Shown: positions 22,979 to 34,590, counted from the first letter of the stretch. The stretch is 64,000 nt of DNA from Myrmaecium sp. VS I D KN 1 (GCA_019775845.1 JADQAV010000009.1:682001-746000), one strand, 5' to 3'. Program-made: numbers and translations. Notes: generated by a model not told the origin, from the letters alone.

Positions 22979-24340
22979 GATGGTCACTCAGCCTCCACAA
23001 CGGTCTCGACTTCTCGGTCAACATGAACTGGGGGATTTGCCTTGTTTTCAAGCATCATCGTTTCCAAGCATGATGGGATTACACGTGGATCCACCTGGGC
23101 AAGGAGCAACCGTCAGGCCGACTGTGGGTGTGGCTGGTTGGCTTTGGCTGGGTTGGGTCCCTTCGTCATATCCGTCCAAGTGTCGTAACGTCAGGGGGAA
23201 AAGGGGCCACACCGCGCTCCGAGGAGCGAGCGCATCACTACCCGAACGGGTATCGACTAGCGAGGGACGAGGAATGAGGTGGAGGACTTGGCACGTTCGA
23301 CATCAGCCACTCTAATTATTTTGCTTATTTTTTTGGGATCGCTGAGCAAACGCGCGGGCGCGGAAGGCTTAGCGAGATGATACCATGGTTGCAAGGACGT
23401 ATTGCGTTTTACTATAATATCGAATATTGAGCCACATATATTTTTCGCTTCTCCTTGAGGAATACAAGCACTGCAACACAGAGTCCTGCGGATCCAAATG
23501 ACGATGAACGACCGGCCGCGAACGGTCGATAGGTGGGGAGGGGAGTGTGTACATAAGGCTGGGTCATCCAGGATCGGATCGATGATTGGCCCACGCGGAT
23601 CGTGATCTGCTCGCCTATCCCGTTCACTAAAAAACAACGACCCCCCGGGAGCTTTGGGGGAGCAACAAGCAGTTGGACGATCTTGCTGATCTTGACTTCA
23701 TCATTCTTCCCAGCTCTCACCTGCTTGTCTGCTTTCGCCTGCTCTCCTCCTATCATGTTCGTTTGAAAAGAGGTTCTATTGTACACACACCCCTCCCCCT
23801 CCCCTGTTTCCTACGGAGCAGTGGAGCATGAGCAGATGTCTATGCTTCTCTCACTTTTAGCTTGCATTGTCTCACTGTCCACTTGGAGCTCGGTTCGATT
23901 CCCTGGAATGCGGATGCTCCCATATCTTGGACGGGGCGGGAGGGTCGATCGTGCGTTTGCATCATCGCTCACGATGTGACCTCACGCAGCACCGAGGGTG
24001 TGTGCTGTCATCGCTCTCTCTTTCTGTCTCTCACACTCTCTCTTACGATGACATCTCTTTTAAACGCCTTAAGAATAAAGAGTTCTACATATATTTCTAT
24101 CTCTTCCATTTCCTACTTTGTCTTTTTTCCAAATTTCCAAAAGAAAACGAAAATATTTTATTCCTCTTCGAACCCTCTGTTGTTGCATTGCCGGACAAGA
24201 TACCCAAGCTGAGGCGACCGGATCGGGCCTTTCCAATTGATACTACATCCTTCCTTTGCCGCAGCCATTGCTGGACGTTTTCCTCCCTTCCTTCCCAGTT
24301 TCTCTTCCGCCCGGTTTCCTACCCCCCCTCCTGACCGAAG
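22979..24340. other. Intergenic region
   Basis: Between the C2H2 gene and the GH43 gene, both on the plus strand. It has CT-rich and T-rich stretches near 24000-24150 and one isolated B-box-like 11-mer at about 23892. I find no gene. Confidence 0.55.
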
Positions 24341-25675
24341 ATGGACGACAAAGAGTTTAGTCCCGTCAAGCCGATCGCGCAGTCCTCACGCCCCACGGGG
24401 TTTTCACGATTCTTCAAGAGACCGGTGCGGAACGCGTCGGGCGGCCAGGCAGCCGAGTACCGGTTCTCATGGCGGTCCAAGGGATGCATTCTCCTGACCG
24501 TCAGCATCCTGCTCATCATTGCAATCGTCCTCGCCGCTGTCCTCGGAACGGTATTACCTCGAAAGTCCTCCTCCAGCAGCAGTAGCAGCAGTAGCAGCAG
24601 TAGCAGCAGCAGCAGCAGCAACAGCTCCGCTCCGTTCGAACACGCGCTCACCGACCTGTTCCCCGATCCCGCGCTCCTCCACTACAACGACACCTGGTAC
24701 GCGTACGGCACGAACGACGCGGAGAAGATGCTCGAGTCCGTCTGCGGGTCGGCGGACGAGGTGTTCAACAAGTCGCTGGTGCAGCTGGCCACCTCGACCG
24801 ACTACAAGACGTGGACGCTGCACGACGACGACACGGCCCCGACGCTGGAGCTGGGCAGCTGGGTCGCGCAAGGGTACTCGAACCCAGACAACCTCAATGC
24901 GACCGCGCTGAACGCGACGATCGCGGCGGGCAACTACAGCGCGGCAGGCACTCCGCGGGCGGACGTGTGGGCGCCGGAGATCCTGCAACGTCCCTCGGAC
25001 GACAAGTTCGTGCTGTACTACAGCGCCATCACCGCGAACCAGACGCGGAGCCACTGCGTGGGCGCGGCGGTCGGGGATTCCCCCCGGGGCCCCTTCCGCG
25101 GCCTGGCCGAGCCGCTCGCCTGCCCGACCTGGCGCAATGGCGCCATCGACCCGGCCCCGCTCGTCGACGCCGACGGCAGCCTCTACGTCGCCTACAAGAT
25201 CGACGGCAACAACCAGTCAAACTCGGTCTGCGGCAACTCGCACGCGCCTCTGAACCCGACGCCGATCATGCTGCAGCAGCTCGAGGCCGACGCCGTCACC
25301 CCGTCCGGCCCCGCCACCACCATCCTCGACCGCACCGACGACGATGGCCCCCTGGTGGAAGCCCCCTCCCTCCTCCGCTCCGACGCCGGCCGCTACTTCC
25401 TCTTCTTCAGCTCCGGCTGCACGTACCTCTCCAACTACACCGTCAAGTACGCCACCGCCGACGACATCACTGGCCCGTATACCCGCGCCGACGAACCTTT
25501 GCTCCAGACTGGCGACTGGAATCTCACCTCCCCCGGCAGTGCGTCTGTCAAGCGCGCGAGCACCACGGGCGATGACTGGCGCATCGCGTTCCATGCGAAG
25601 ATCGGCGACTCGCGTCAGCTTTATACTGCTGGCGTGAATATCACGAACAGCACCGCCAAGCTGTACGCTCTCTGA
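24341..25675 (+). CDS. Membrane-anchored GH43-like glycoside hydrolase
   Basis: An intronless 444-aa protein. The first 45 residues are cytosolic and basic. One hydrophobic segment (about 48-70, ILLTVSILLIIAIVLAAVL) predicts a type II membrane anchor, followed by a run of about 18 Ser (76-93) encoded by AGC/AGT repeats. The rest is a five-bladed GH43-like domain: Asp109 in FPDPALLHYND (base), Asp270 in IDPAPLVDADGSLYVAYK (pKa-tuning Asp) and Glu340 in LVEAPSLL (acid) occupy the usual catalytic positions. Family members act mainly on arabinans or arabinoxylans. Several N-glycosylation sites support an extracellular domain. Fungal GH43 enzymes are usually secreted, so surface display would be notable. 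Confidence 0.88.
   Translation: MDDKEFSPVKPIAQSSRPTGFSRFFKRPVRNASGGQAAEYRFSWRSKGCILLTVSILLIIAIVLAAVLGTVLPRKSSSSSSSSSSSSSSSSSSNSSAPFEHALTDLFPDPALLHYNDTWYAYGTNDAEKMLESVCGSADEVFNKSLVQLATSTDYKTWTLHDDDTAPTLELGSWVAQGYSNPDNLNATALNATIAAGNYSAAGTPRADVWAPEILQRPSDDKFVLYYSAITANQTRSHCVGAAVGDSPRGPFRGLAEPLACPTWRNGAIDPAPLVDADGSLYVAYKIDGNNQSNSVCGNSHAPLNPTPIMLQQLEADAVTPSGPATTILDRTDDDGPLVEAPSLLRSDAGRYFLFFSSGCTYLSNYTVKYATADDITGPYTRADEPLLQTGDWNLTSPGSASVKRASTTGDDWRIAFHAKIGDSRQLYTAGVNITNSTAKLYAL
24573..24625 (+). repeat. AGC/AGT microsatellite in GH43 coding region
   Basis: About 17 trinucleotide units of AGC with some AGT code for the poly-Ser linker. Mixed codons limit slippage, but length variation between strains would change the linker length without breaking frame. 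Confidence 0.9.
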
Positions 25676-26474
25676 CATGACTGAGCCTTTTTGTTCCTTT
25701 TCTCTCGCACGTTTTCTTTCCCATTCGGTTGCATTGGGAGCCTCGCAAGCATTTTCACGGCGTTCTGTCAGTCGGGAGCATCTTTGGAAGCCTTTTCTGT
25801 TCTCCTTTTCTCTTGTCATGTGCTGTCCGGTTTAGCGTGTGTACGATGTACGATAGATGATGAGTGCATGTGTATTTGTATGTATGCGTGACGAGCAATG
25901 AGTTTATACCCTTGGGGTTCTCTTTTAAAGATTCTAATTCCCGTTACATACATATTCATCTTTCCTCTCTTTCCATCGCGAAACCTGTATCTCATCTCCT
26001 GGGGCACCGTTCGGCGAACGGCATGTCAAAGTCTGCCTCCCCTCGTCAGCCTCGCCCCGGAGGCCAGGGACCCTTGTTTAGTCTTGCCCCCCTCTTTCCA
26101 TGCGTTCTCATTGGCTGTGTCTCCTCGGTGATCTTCAGAACAACCAAATGAACATGGCGGATCGGTGTGGCGCATCGATTTCGGTGTATCTGTGAATGTG
26201 CCCGTCGTGGCGATGGCTGCGAACGATCGGTCTGAACGACCTGGTAGCAGCATGACAGATAGCAGCTTCAGAGGCGGAGTAGGGTAGGGGAAATGCTCAA
26301 AAAAGCCCGGAGGGCATACATGCTTCTTCCTCTGCGCCAGCAACGTCGGTGAGGCGAGTTCGATCGGTTCCGCCGCGCCCGCACGTTCTCACTTCAACTT
26401 CCTGTTGGAGGCGGAGCGCAAGATCTACGCCAGGACATCGTCTACAGACATTCGTCTACAGGCATTGTCCCGGA
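25676..26474. other. Convergent intergenic region
   Basis: 3' ends of the GH43 gene (+) and GCP4 gene (-). I see nothing else. Confidence 0.55.
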
Positions 26475-28796
26475 TCAGAGCCCATCATCGCTCCCCTCAG
26501 CATCCTCACCCGCCGCCAGCCGTCCGAAATCCAGCTTCATCAACAAGCGATCTACCCCGCCTTCCCTCCACGGTTCAAAAGCCTCGCGCTCGCTGGGATA
26601 CACCGACGCCGACGCCAACGGCCCGCTGCCGCTCCTCTCGTTATCCAGCTCCCTCAGCCGGCCCACCAACGCCTTCATATCCGAGTCCACCTTCTTCCGC
26701 GCGCGGTCGAGCTGGAGGGCGACCTCGCGCTCCTCGTCGGCGTAGCTGGCCAGCGCGTCCACCACGCCCTCGTCCTCCTCCAGATCGAGGTTCGTCTGGA
26801 TGGACTGGAGACGGTAGATGAAGGCGATGAGCTGGTCGACGTTGGCGAAGAAGCTGCGCAGCGCCCGGGTGAAGGACATGTCTGTGAGCAACAGGGCGTG
26901 GGCGATCGCGGAGAGGAAGCTGCGGTGGGCGGACGCGAGCGTTTCCGGGTCGTGGGACTCGGGCGCCTTCGTCGATCCTTGGGGTGAACTGGAAGCGTCG
27001 GCGGCGCCGCCGCCGCCAGGTGAGCCGGGTCGTCGGAAGCCGTCCTCCTTGTCGCCAGCACGGTCTCTGTTCCCCAACACCCACGAACGGAAATGCTTGC
27101 AGGATTCACTGACCACCTCCCCCTCGAAGTATGCACCGCTTTCCGACAGCAGGAAGACCGCTGCGCCGCATGTGGCCCAAACCTTGCGCATCTCCAGACC
27201 TCTGGCAAGCGTGCGCTCTCTTCTAGTATTCGCCAGCCGTCGACCGATGGAACTGTTACCAAGAGGGGGTGCGGGATGATCTCGTCGGAGCGTACTTTGT
27301 TTCCACAGGCCCGTTAATCGCCAATGCGCCCGGCGCACGGCGAGCAGGTAAGCGTTGATGGCTGAATACAATTCGAGCTCTGATGGAGAGATGAAGAGAT
27401 CGATGGGCGACCGGAGATCCATTGCCAGTTTGATAGGGACAGACAACAGTAGATCGTTGAACACAACGGTAGAGATCTTAGGAAAGCCTTCCGACCTCTC
27501 CTTTGCCCGCCCAGGCGTCCCGGGACGATCCTCCGATGCTGGCGGGATCACTAGATGAACAATATCCCTTCCCAATTCAAGCGTACTGTCCCCGCCATCC
27601 TCATCGTCGTCCAGGTTGGCTAGCGACGACCAAGCCCTGTTCATGACCGTCGTCAATTCACCTTCTCTTATCAGCATGTTCCGCAGACCACCATCGCGCT
27701 GGGAACCTTGCAGGGGCTTCTTCAACCGAACTTGGCGCCACCTTTCTGCTTCCGATATCAGCGCGACTGCAAACTCGCCGCGGCCGAGCAAAAAGAAATC
27801 TTGGAGAACTTTCAAGGACTCCGCAATCTTCGGTAATGGCAGGAGATGGTGCAGCAGGTTCCGCGACAAGGAGAAGCGAATATTGGAGATAGCTTCCGCT
27901 AGCGTCGCGGAAGAGATGGGCATCTGGACCTTTGAGAGGTACTTCAGATGCGTTGGAAGCAGATCTAATTCCGAGGCTCGGGTGGACTGCAACCCTTGGC
28001 TTTCCGGCAATCGTTTTTGTGTGTATATATGGTTCAGCGACTTCCCAATGAATAGGATTGATGAGGCCGTCCGCTGAGACACAAACTTCGGCAGTAGTTT
28101 GCTCTCGATCCGAAACTCCGGGAATCCCTGTTCGCTGACCTCCTCGGCCTGTATGAAAAAGTCCGCGACGCTGAAGGCAGGCAGACGTCCGTAGAGGATC
28201 CAACTGGACAGTTGTCTAAGCCAAGTCGTCTCGGCCACCTTGCCCAATTCCACAGCCGCTTCCTCGATCTCCGGGAAGCCGGTTTGAGTTTCTAGACGCA
28301 GCTTATCGATGATCCCTGCGCCGGTCGAGATGCCCTTTGCATCAAACGTGGGCGCTGTGGTGTTGTGTTGCCCGTGAGGCCGCATGATAAACCGCGCCAG
28401 ATCCCAGAGCCATTCCATCAGTCTGGTCCAGTCCTCGAATTCAGTGACCACGGTTGCCAGCGGTACGATGTTATACGCCCCAACATACTTCGCATCCTTT
28501 TTCAGTATACCCGCTTCGACCTCGAGGATTTTCTGCTGAAACCTGGCCAAGTGTATTGACGATATCGCTGTAGCGACCGCCCGGCAGATGGTGGAAGGAT
28601 GAGTAGATGAGATCTGCGACGCATGCGCGCGTAGCAGTCGATGGAGCTGGGCCAGTCGCCGTAGGCCGGAAAGCAGCTCCGCCTCGGGATGGGACAATAG
28701 CGGGAATGATTTGGGGTTCAGATGTCCGTCGGCGTTCTCAGCGTCGAAGAGGGCGGAGGGATGGCCCGAGAGGGACAGGAGGATCTCGTGGAGCAT
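26475..28796 (-). CDS. Gamma-tubulin complex component 4 (GCP4)
   Basis: An intronless 773-aa Spc97/Spc98-family protein. The start is the ATG giving MLHEILLSLSGHPSALF, which matches the GCP4 N-terminus; the frame stays open upstream without another ATG. N-terminal GRIP1-type helices (FEDWTRLMEWLWDLARFI, SWILYGRL) and a C-terminal GRIP2 region with VPIKLAMDL, RRAHWRLTGLW and TRALRSFFANVDQLIAFIYR are present. A glycine- and serine-rich loop interrupts the C-terminal half. GCP4 sits in the gamma-tubulin ring at spindle pole bodies and binds gamma-tubulin through its C-terminal domain. Budding yeast lacks it; filamentous ascomycetes keep it. It is divergent from the amidotransferase gene across 770 bp. 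Confidence 0.9.
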   Translation of the reverse strand: MLHEILLSLSGHPSALFDAENADGHLNPKSFPLLSHPEAELLSGLRRLAQLHRLLRAHASQISSTHPSTICRAVATAISSIHLARFQQKILEVEAGILKKDAKYVGAYNIVPLATVVTEFEDWTRLMEWLWDLARFIMRPHGQHNTTAPTFDAKGISTGAGIIDKLRLETQTGFPEIEEAAVELGKVAETTWLRQLSSWILYGRLPAFSVADFFIQAEEVSEQGFPEFRIESKLLPKFVSQRTASSILFIGKSLNHIYTQKRLPESQGLQSTRASELDLLPTHLKYLSKVQMPISSATLAEAISNIRFSLSRNLLHHLLPLPKIAESLKVLQDFFLLGRGEFAVALISEAERWRQVRLKKPLQGSQRDGGLRNMLIREGELTTVMNRAWSSLANLDDDEDGGDSTLELGRDIVHLVIPPASEDRPGTPGRAKERSEGFPKISTVVFNDLLLSVPIKLAMDLRSPIDLFISPSELELYSAINAYLLAVRRAHWRLTGLWKQSTLRRDHPAPPLGNSSIGRRLANTRRERTLARGLEMRKVWATCGAAVFLLSESGAYFEGEVVSESCKHFRSWVLGNRDRAGDKEDGFRRPGSPGGGGAADASSSPQGSTKAPESHDPETLASAHRSFLSAIAHALLLTDMSFTRALRSFFANVDQLIAFIYRLQSIQTNLDLEEDEGVVDALASYADEEREVALQLDRARKKVDSDMKALVGRLRELDNERSGSGPLASASVYPSEREAFEPWREGGVDRLLMKLDFGRLAAGEDAEGSDDGL

Positions 28797-29566
28797 CGTT
28801 CGGGTCGGCGCGCTTCGAGCTGCAGACACAACACATTAGCGGAGGCTCAAGACGAACGGGACGAGCACTTCGGGGATGTGCACGTCCGAGCAATCCTCAC
28901 CCTTCTCGAGGTGGTTTCGCGCGCTTCTCGAGCAGTTCTTGGACGCATAAAATCAAAACGCTGAGGATCTCATATCTACACATTAGGTCGGCGCAGGCGC
29001 ATCATCAAAATCGCCCCCGAGCGTGGATTGTGAGGTTGGCGATCAGTATTCCGGGGGATTCGCGTGCACAGCAATCGGAGTGAGAGTGGTGGGGACGCGT
29101 CGGGGACAGGTCGTTTTGACTGACCGCCTTGGCAGCGGCGCGCAAGGCTTGACTGAAACTGACGGCCTGCCGGTGAGGAACAGTCGGACAAGCGAACGGA
29201 TCTATAAGTTATTATCAGGATTCTCAATGAATAGCGTTTCATTCAAGAGATAGCCATGTAGAGAATTATTCCTTTCTACACCATCTTATGCCACGCAACA
29301 GCTCCAAAGTTCAAGTTGTTACGTTACTGCAAGCTCGCTATCGTCTTTTAGCGAAGGTCTATCGGCTTCGCGATAACGGTGGAGCCGCGGGGCTCTACGA
29401 CAGTACCTTAGTACATAATAGGTAGAATGCGCCATTGTACAGTCATCACGGTTGTGTACTATTTGGCAACCATAACAGCGAGGAGTAGTTGACGCTTTCA
29501 AGACCATAGTACAGTTGCTGGTTCTTCGCATTTGCACATTTCGACTCCGCTTAACTCTGGTGCAAC
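28797..29566. other. Divergent promoter region
   Basis: Between GCP4 (-) and the amidotransferase gene (+). No gene or repeat is recognised. Confidence 0.5.
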
Positions 29567-30437
29567 ATGAAACTCCCGCTGCGGATAGCTGTCCTTGAGT
29601 GTGATACACCGCTGGAAGGTACACGAACTCAATATGGCGGCTACGGTGGCGTTTTCAAGTCACTGTTAGAGGCAGCGGCAGACGCTCTGAAAGTCCCAGG
29701 GCTCAGTTCCACAGAAGGACTCGAGATCACGAAGTGGGACGTGGAGAAGGAAGAGATTTATCCGAACCTGGACGATATCGATGCGATTCTAATCACTGGA
29801 TCTCGTGAGTCGTTTGCGCCTCGAACCGAGCATCCCCTCCTGGATGGTGACACTGATGGACATCAGGCCATAATGCCTTCGACAACACGCCTTGGATCGT
29901 CAAGCTCGTCGAATTCGTGAAGACGGTCCTTGCACAAAGCCGAGTCCGCGTTATCGGGGTATGTTTCGGTCACCAAATCGTCGGCCGTGCCCTCGGCGTG
30001 CGAGTGGATCGAGGCGAGAGCGGATGGGAAGTGTCAGTAACGCCTGTTGAACTGTCTGAAAAGGGAAAGGAATTGTTCAAGTTGGAGAAATTGGTATGTT
30101 TTCGACTCCGATGTCCTACCGCAATTCTTCTAACAAGGCCATGTAGAACATTTTCCAAATGCACAAGGACATTGTCTATGAACTACCTGAGGGTGTTGAA
30201 CGGCTAGGTTCGACAGACAAGTGCCAGAACCAAGGGATGTACGCAAAGGGAAGGTTGATCACAGTGCAAGGCCACCCGGAGTTCACCCAGAAGATTGTGA
30301 CTGAAATTGTCGAATCGCGACACAACCAAGGTATCTTTGACGACGGCATGTACAAAGATGCTCTGGAACGGGTTGGAAATTGTCATGACGGCGTCGCTGT
30401 GGCTCAAGCTTTCCTTCGTTTCTTGCTGGAGGACTAG
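29567..30437 (+). CDS. Class I glutamine amidotransferase-like protein
   Basis: Three exons (29567-29804, 29867-30093, 30147-30437; introns 62 and 53 nt) encode 251 aa. It has the GATase1 triad layout: ILITGSRHNAFDN at the oxyanion region, nucleophile Cys in VIGVCFGHQIVGRALG, and His-x-Glu in VQGHPEF near the C-terminus. It is a stand-alone domain with no synthetase partner, like yeast YLR126C and other GMP synthase-like amidotransferases. Such proteins may hydrolyse glutamine or gamma-glutamyl compounds; the true substrate is not evident. It is probably cytosolic. Confidence 0.9.
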
Positions 30438-31254
30438 GTAGAACAGAGCAGCAGTGGAGCGTTTGGTAATTTAGAGGAGACTAAGGTAGAATCATGCTTT
30501 CTTGTATCCGTACGAGGCAATATAGGGTTTCTACCAGCCAATCGCAGAAGGAGACACATGCTGCTAATGCATCACTTGCTACCATAGTCGTCGAGCGGCA
30601 GGTACATTCGAACTTCCGTTTCGTTTCCCAGCAAGAATTCTAGTTGAACGCGACGCTGCAGTCCGTGAGTGTGAGATTTCGACACAATCCGACAATGGTA
30701 TGATGTCATCCGTCTACCGGAACGGCTATGGTGAGCACATCTCCAGGTTGCACGTTCGTGCATGCACGACCCCAACGAACTTGCGAGTCAAAGAAGGGAG
30801 AAGCATCGCGCGGACATACCGGTACTGTACAAGTTTGACTTATCATCATCTTAAGGTTGATACCTTACGGTAATGCTGAACTGGCTTGCTGTCAAGTCCG
30901 AAAATAGCACATCTTGGCTTCCCCCGTCTGGAACCAGCTGGGTGGGAAACTCTATGCGCCACCGGAGACGCCCCCCGTCGTAATCCCCAGCATCTCGCGC
31001 CTTATCTCCCAATCTCCCCCAAACCCCATCTCTCTCCGTGTTACCACTTCACATGCATAGAACCTTTTACCTCACTTCCCCCCGCTCTTAGCTACACCAA
31101 CCCCCTTCCCTTCAAGTCGCTCGCTGCTTGTAAATCCTTGACACTCTCAAGAGATTTCTCGACCCTTTTATCCCGTCATGTTCCCTCGCTCCCTGCCGAC
31201 CTAAAATCTTCGCTGTTTTTCTGTTGATCTTAAACTGTTAACCTATCAACACCA
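30438..31254. other. Intergenic region with pyrimidine-rich leader
   Basis: Upstream of YND1. The last 250 bp is strongly C/T-rich (about 31000-31210), typical of promoters or leaders of highly expressed fungal genes. No other gene is seen. Confidence 0.55.
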
Positions 31255-33532
31255 ATGGGCAAGTGTATGTATAACTCTACGGTTCCCCTCAACATCGTGG
31301 CTAGTGCACTGACCCATGATTGTTACACAGGGCGATATGGAGTTATTCTCGATGCCGGCTCATCGGTAAATCCAACCCGCCTGACTATGCTGCGAGGCAG
31401 GCGCCGCTGACTTGCGAAGGGTACCCGTGTCCACATATATCGATGGCTGAACCCCGACAAAGCTCGCGCAAAGGCCGATGAGAAAGCTTTCAAAAGCCTT
31501 CCCGTCTTAAAAACGCACAAGAAATGGACGAAGAAGATCAAGCCAGGTATGCGCCATATACCGCCCTCCTGCTGATGACCACAATCTGATTTTGGCTCCT
31601 CTCCTAGGCGTATCGAGTTACGGCGAACACCCCGATAGAGTCGGACCAGATTACCTAGCCCCCCTTTTCGAGCATGCGCAAGAGATCGTCGACGACGAAG
31701 TAGAAAACACCCCTCTTTTCTTACTTGCGACAGCCGGGATGCGACTTTTGCCGGACGTCCAGCGGAAGGCCTTGCTCGGAGAAATCTGTGATTATGCGCA
31801 AAAGCATACGAAGTTCCAACTACCCGACTGCGGTCTACATATCCAGGTCATCCCCGGTGAGACCGAAGGCTTGTATGGATGGATAGCTGCGAATTACCTC
31901 CTGGGTGGCTTCGACCGAGCAGACGAACACTACCATGGCAAAGGGCATCATACTTACGGATTCCTGGATATGGGTGGCGCGTCCGCTCAAATCGCGTTCG
32001 CACCGAATGCGACGGAGGCCGAAAAACATGCTAATGACCTTACACTCGTGCGCATGAGAACGGTTGATGGCGATATCACGGAGTACAAAGTCTTTGTCAC
32101 CACTTGGCTGGAGTTTGGTGTCAATGAGGCACGCCGACGGTATATAGAGCACCTCCAAAATGAGAACCTCCCCGGCGCAACTGAGCTGCTGGACCCCTGC
32201 CTTCCACGTGGCCTAAAGCTTACTTTGAAGGGCGACCCCGTGGAGTCAGGCTCGCCAGAAGCAAAGGGCAACCGGCCGCACCTCCTTGGCACTGGAGACT
32301 TTCCACAGTGTGTACGGAAAGGATATCCGCTTCTGGACAAGGACGCGCCTTGCCCCGATGCACCATGTTTACTCCACGGTGTGCATACTCCGGCGATAGA
32401 TTTCTCGGTCAATCATTTCGTTGGTGTATCTGAATACTGGCACAGTACTCACGAGGTCTTTGAGATGGCCCAAAAGGACGAGGCGTCTTATAATTTCACC
32501 GCTTATCAAGAGAAGGCCAATGCTTTTTGTAACCAAGATTGGGATACTATAGTCCAGGGAATAAACAGCAAGAAATGGGGTTCTAAGGTTGACGAAGACA
32601 GCGCGCATGAGGTATGCTTCAAGGCCTCATGGCTTATCAATGTCCTCCACGATGGCATTGGTATTCCGCGTCAAGACGTGGATAAAGTCGGGCCGGGCAT
32701 GAATAAGACTACAAACACCAAGGAGTTTGTGGACCCTTTTCAAGCGGTAAACAAGATCGATGGCGTAGAGGTCAGCTGGACGCTCGGTAAAATGCTTCTT
32801 TACGCTTCCAGCCAGATCCCCGCGGACAAGAACCCGTTACCTGTCGGTTTCGGAAGCAATGAGCCCGGCATCCCTTCCGACTTCCAGTATCCCGGGGGAA
32901 AGTACGAGCGACTGCCTGACGATTTGGTGGAAGACGATGATGACGACTGGCATGACAAATTGTTCTCCGACTCGCCGCGACGTCTCCCGGGCTTAATTAT
33001 ATTTTTAATCATCTTATGCATGATATCGCTCTTGTTGTGCGGACGCGAGAGGAGGAGGGCAATGCATAACAAGATAATCGGGTTGTTTAGAGGCGGACCG
33101 ACTACCGGCAAGAGACGGAAGAAGTTTTTGGGCAAAATCTTCGGCCATACAAACCAGTCCGCCTACGAACGTGTGTTGGAGAGCGGTGAAGGTGTCGATG
33201 ACTTTGAGCTGGCGGATGTGGACTCGGAGAATGACCACTCGGACAGCAGTGAAGAGAGAGTCGGTCGATCTTCTGGTTGGGCAACGCCCCAATTGAAAGG
33301 TGCTTTCGATCATAGCCCCGGATACTTCGACAGTAAACCCTTCCATCAAGGAGCCAGCGTCGGGTTGGGGCCGCCTTCGGTTCTGGTCAACCCAATGGGT
33401 AGAGCTGGTCTGATGGCGAGAACGGATAGCCGCGAAAGACTACACGGTGGTGCCATCCCCCGCAGTCGGACCGGTAGCCCTTCGCGACTGAAGAGTGCAT
33501 TGATGACACCCCTGAAAGAATCCGTGGATTGA
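31255..33532 (+). CDS. Golgi apyrase Ynd1-type (GDA1/CD39 family)
   Basis: Four exons (31255-31264, 31331-31365, 31420-31546, 31608-33532) encode 698 aa. The first two are only 10 and 35 nt, but joining them yields MGKWRYGVILDAGSSGTRV, the first apyrase conserved region. Later regions are ATAGMRLL, PGETEGLYGWIAANYLLGG and GFLDMGGASAQIAFAP. One membrane segment (about 518-537, LPGLIIFLIILCMISLLLC) is followed by a basic, Ser-rich cytosolic tail of about 160 residues. This is the layout of yeast Ynd1, which hydrolyses nucleoside di- and triphosphates in the Golgi lumen to UMP/GMP for exchange against nucleotide sugars. No signal peptide is seen, as in yeast Ynd1. Confidence 0.92.
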
Positions 33533-33888
33533 TGCGTGGGTTAGGTTCGCATTGGAGTTGTGGCCTTTTCTTTTTTCTATGTTTGCTTGTTCTTGATTCC
33601 CCCTCGAGTATGGCTGGTTCGATGTCGTTGTGTTGTTGATATATCTCAGGTGGATTTGATGCTACATATATGGCTTTCCCAAATTATTTCCATTTGTATT
33701 TCAACGTTTGATAGAAGCTTTTTACATTGTAATTATTTAACCCGTCAATTATGAACCGCAGCGCCCTCAATTTATCACTAATGCAGGGTCGAGTACAGTC
33801 GCATGGCGGGGTGATGGTGGGGCATTGACGACTTGCCAAGGGTTCATTTGACCTCGCAAAAGTTGCTCTCCTCTCAGCACTTCATACA
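33533..33888. other. Short intergenic region
   Basis: 3' region of YND1 and promoter of UTR4, both on the plus strand. Nothing else is seen. Confidence 0.55.
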
Positions 33889-34590
33889 ATGGCGTCAACA
33901 ACCTACGACGGCGTCCTTCTGGACATTGAAGGCACCGTGTGCTCAATCAGCTTCGTGCATGATATCCTCTTCCCATATGCACTTTCTGCCCTGCCTGGAT
34001 TCCTCGATAAGAACTGGGACGCCGACTTCTTCCGACCGTATCGTGATGCCTTCCCGGAACAAGCGCAGCAGTCGCCCGAGGCCCTGCTGTCCTATGTGCG
34101 CGAGATGATGGCCAAGGACTCTAAGGTCGCCTGCCTGAAGCAGCTTCAGGGCCTTCTCTGGCGATCCGGCTACGAGGCTGGCGAGATCAGCGCGCCCATC
34201 TACCCGGACGTTCCGCCGGCGATCAAGCGATGGGTTTCGCAAGGAAAGCGCGTGGTCATCTACTCCTCGGGCTCCGTAGCGGCGCAGAAGATGCTGTTCG
34301 CGCATACCGATGCGGAGGAGAAGGACCTCACGAAGTATCTGAGCGGATACTTCGACACGGTGAACGCGGGCTATAAGCAGGAGGCGGAGAGCTATAGGAA
34401 GATCGCGGAGCAGGAGAAAATGGAGCCCGCGCGGTGGCTGTTTCTGAGCGACAACGTCAAGGAGGTGGAGGCGGCGAAGAGTGCGGGCATGGATGCTGTT
34501 ATCTTGGTCAGGCCGGGCAATGCTCCGTTGCCAGACGATGCAACGAGGACACACCGCGCAGTGAAGAGCTTTGATGAGCTCGGCTTCTAA
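33889..34590 (+). CDS. Enolase-phosphatase E1 (Utr4)
   Basis: An intronless 233-aa HAD-superfamily enzyme of the methionine salvage pathway. It converts 2,3-diketo-5-methylthiopentyl-1-phosphate to acireductone by enolisation and dephosphorylation. Motifs: LLDIEGTVCSISFVHDILFP (the HAD motif I acid plus the family's EGT), VVIYSSGSVAAQK (motif II Ser), a following Lys in NAGYKQEAESY, and WLFLSDNVKEVEAAKSAGM (motif IV acid). Length matches yeast Utr4 and human ENOPH1. It is probably cytosolic and nuclear. Confidence 0.95.
   Translation: MASTTYDGVLLDIEGTVCSISFVHDILFPYALSALPGFLDKNWDADFFRPYRDAFPEQAQQSPEALLSYVREMMAKDSKVACLKQLQGLLWRSGYEAGEISAPIYPDVPPAIKRWVSQGKRVVIYSSGSVAAQKMLFAHTDAEEKDLTKYLSGYFDTVNAGYKQEAESYRKIAEQEKMEPARWLFLSDNVKEVEAAKSAGMDAVILVRPGNAPLPDDATRTHRAVKSFDELGF

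Noticed and set aside
21779-22987. Minus-strand open frame of about 400 codons opposite the C2H2 gene
   Set aside because: Shadow of the real gene; Arg/Leu-rich with no domain, and it spans the plus-strand intron.
23892-23902. Perfect B-box-like GGTTCGATTCC
   Set aside because: The flanking bases do not form a T stem, and no A box or acceptor stem is found, so it is a chance match rather than a tRNA.
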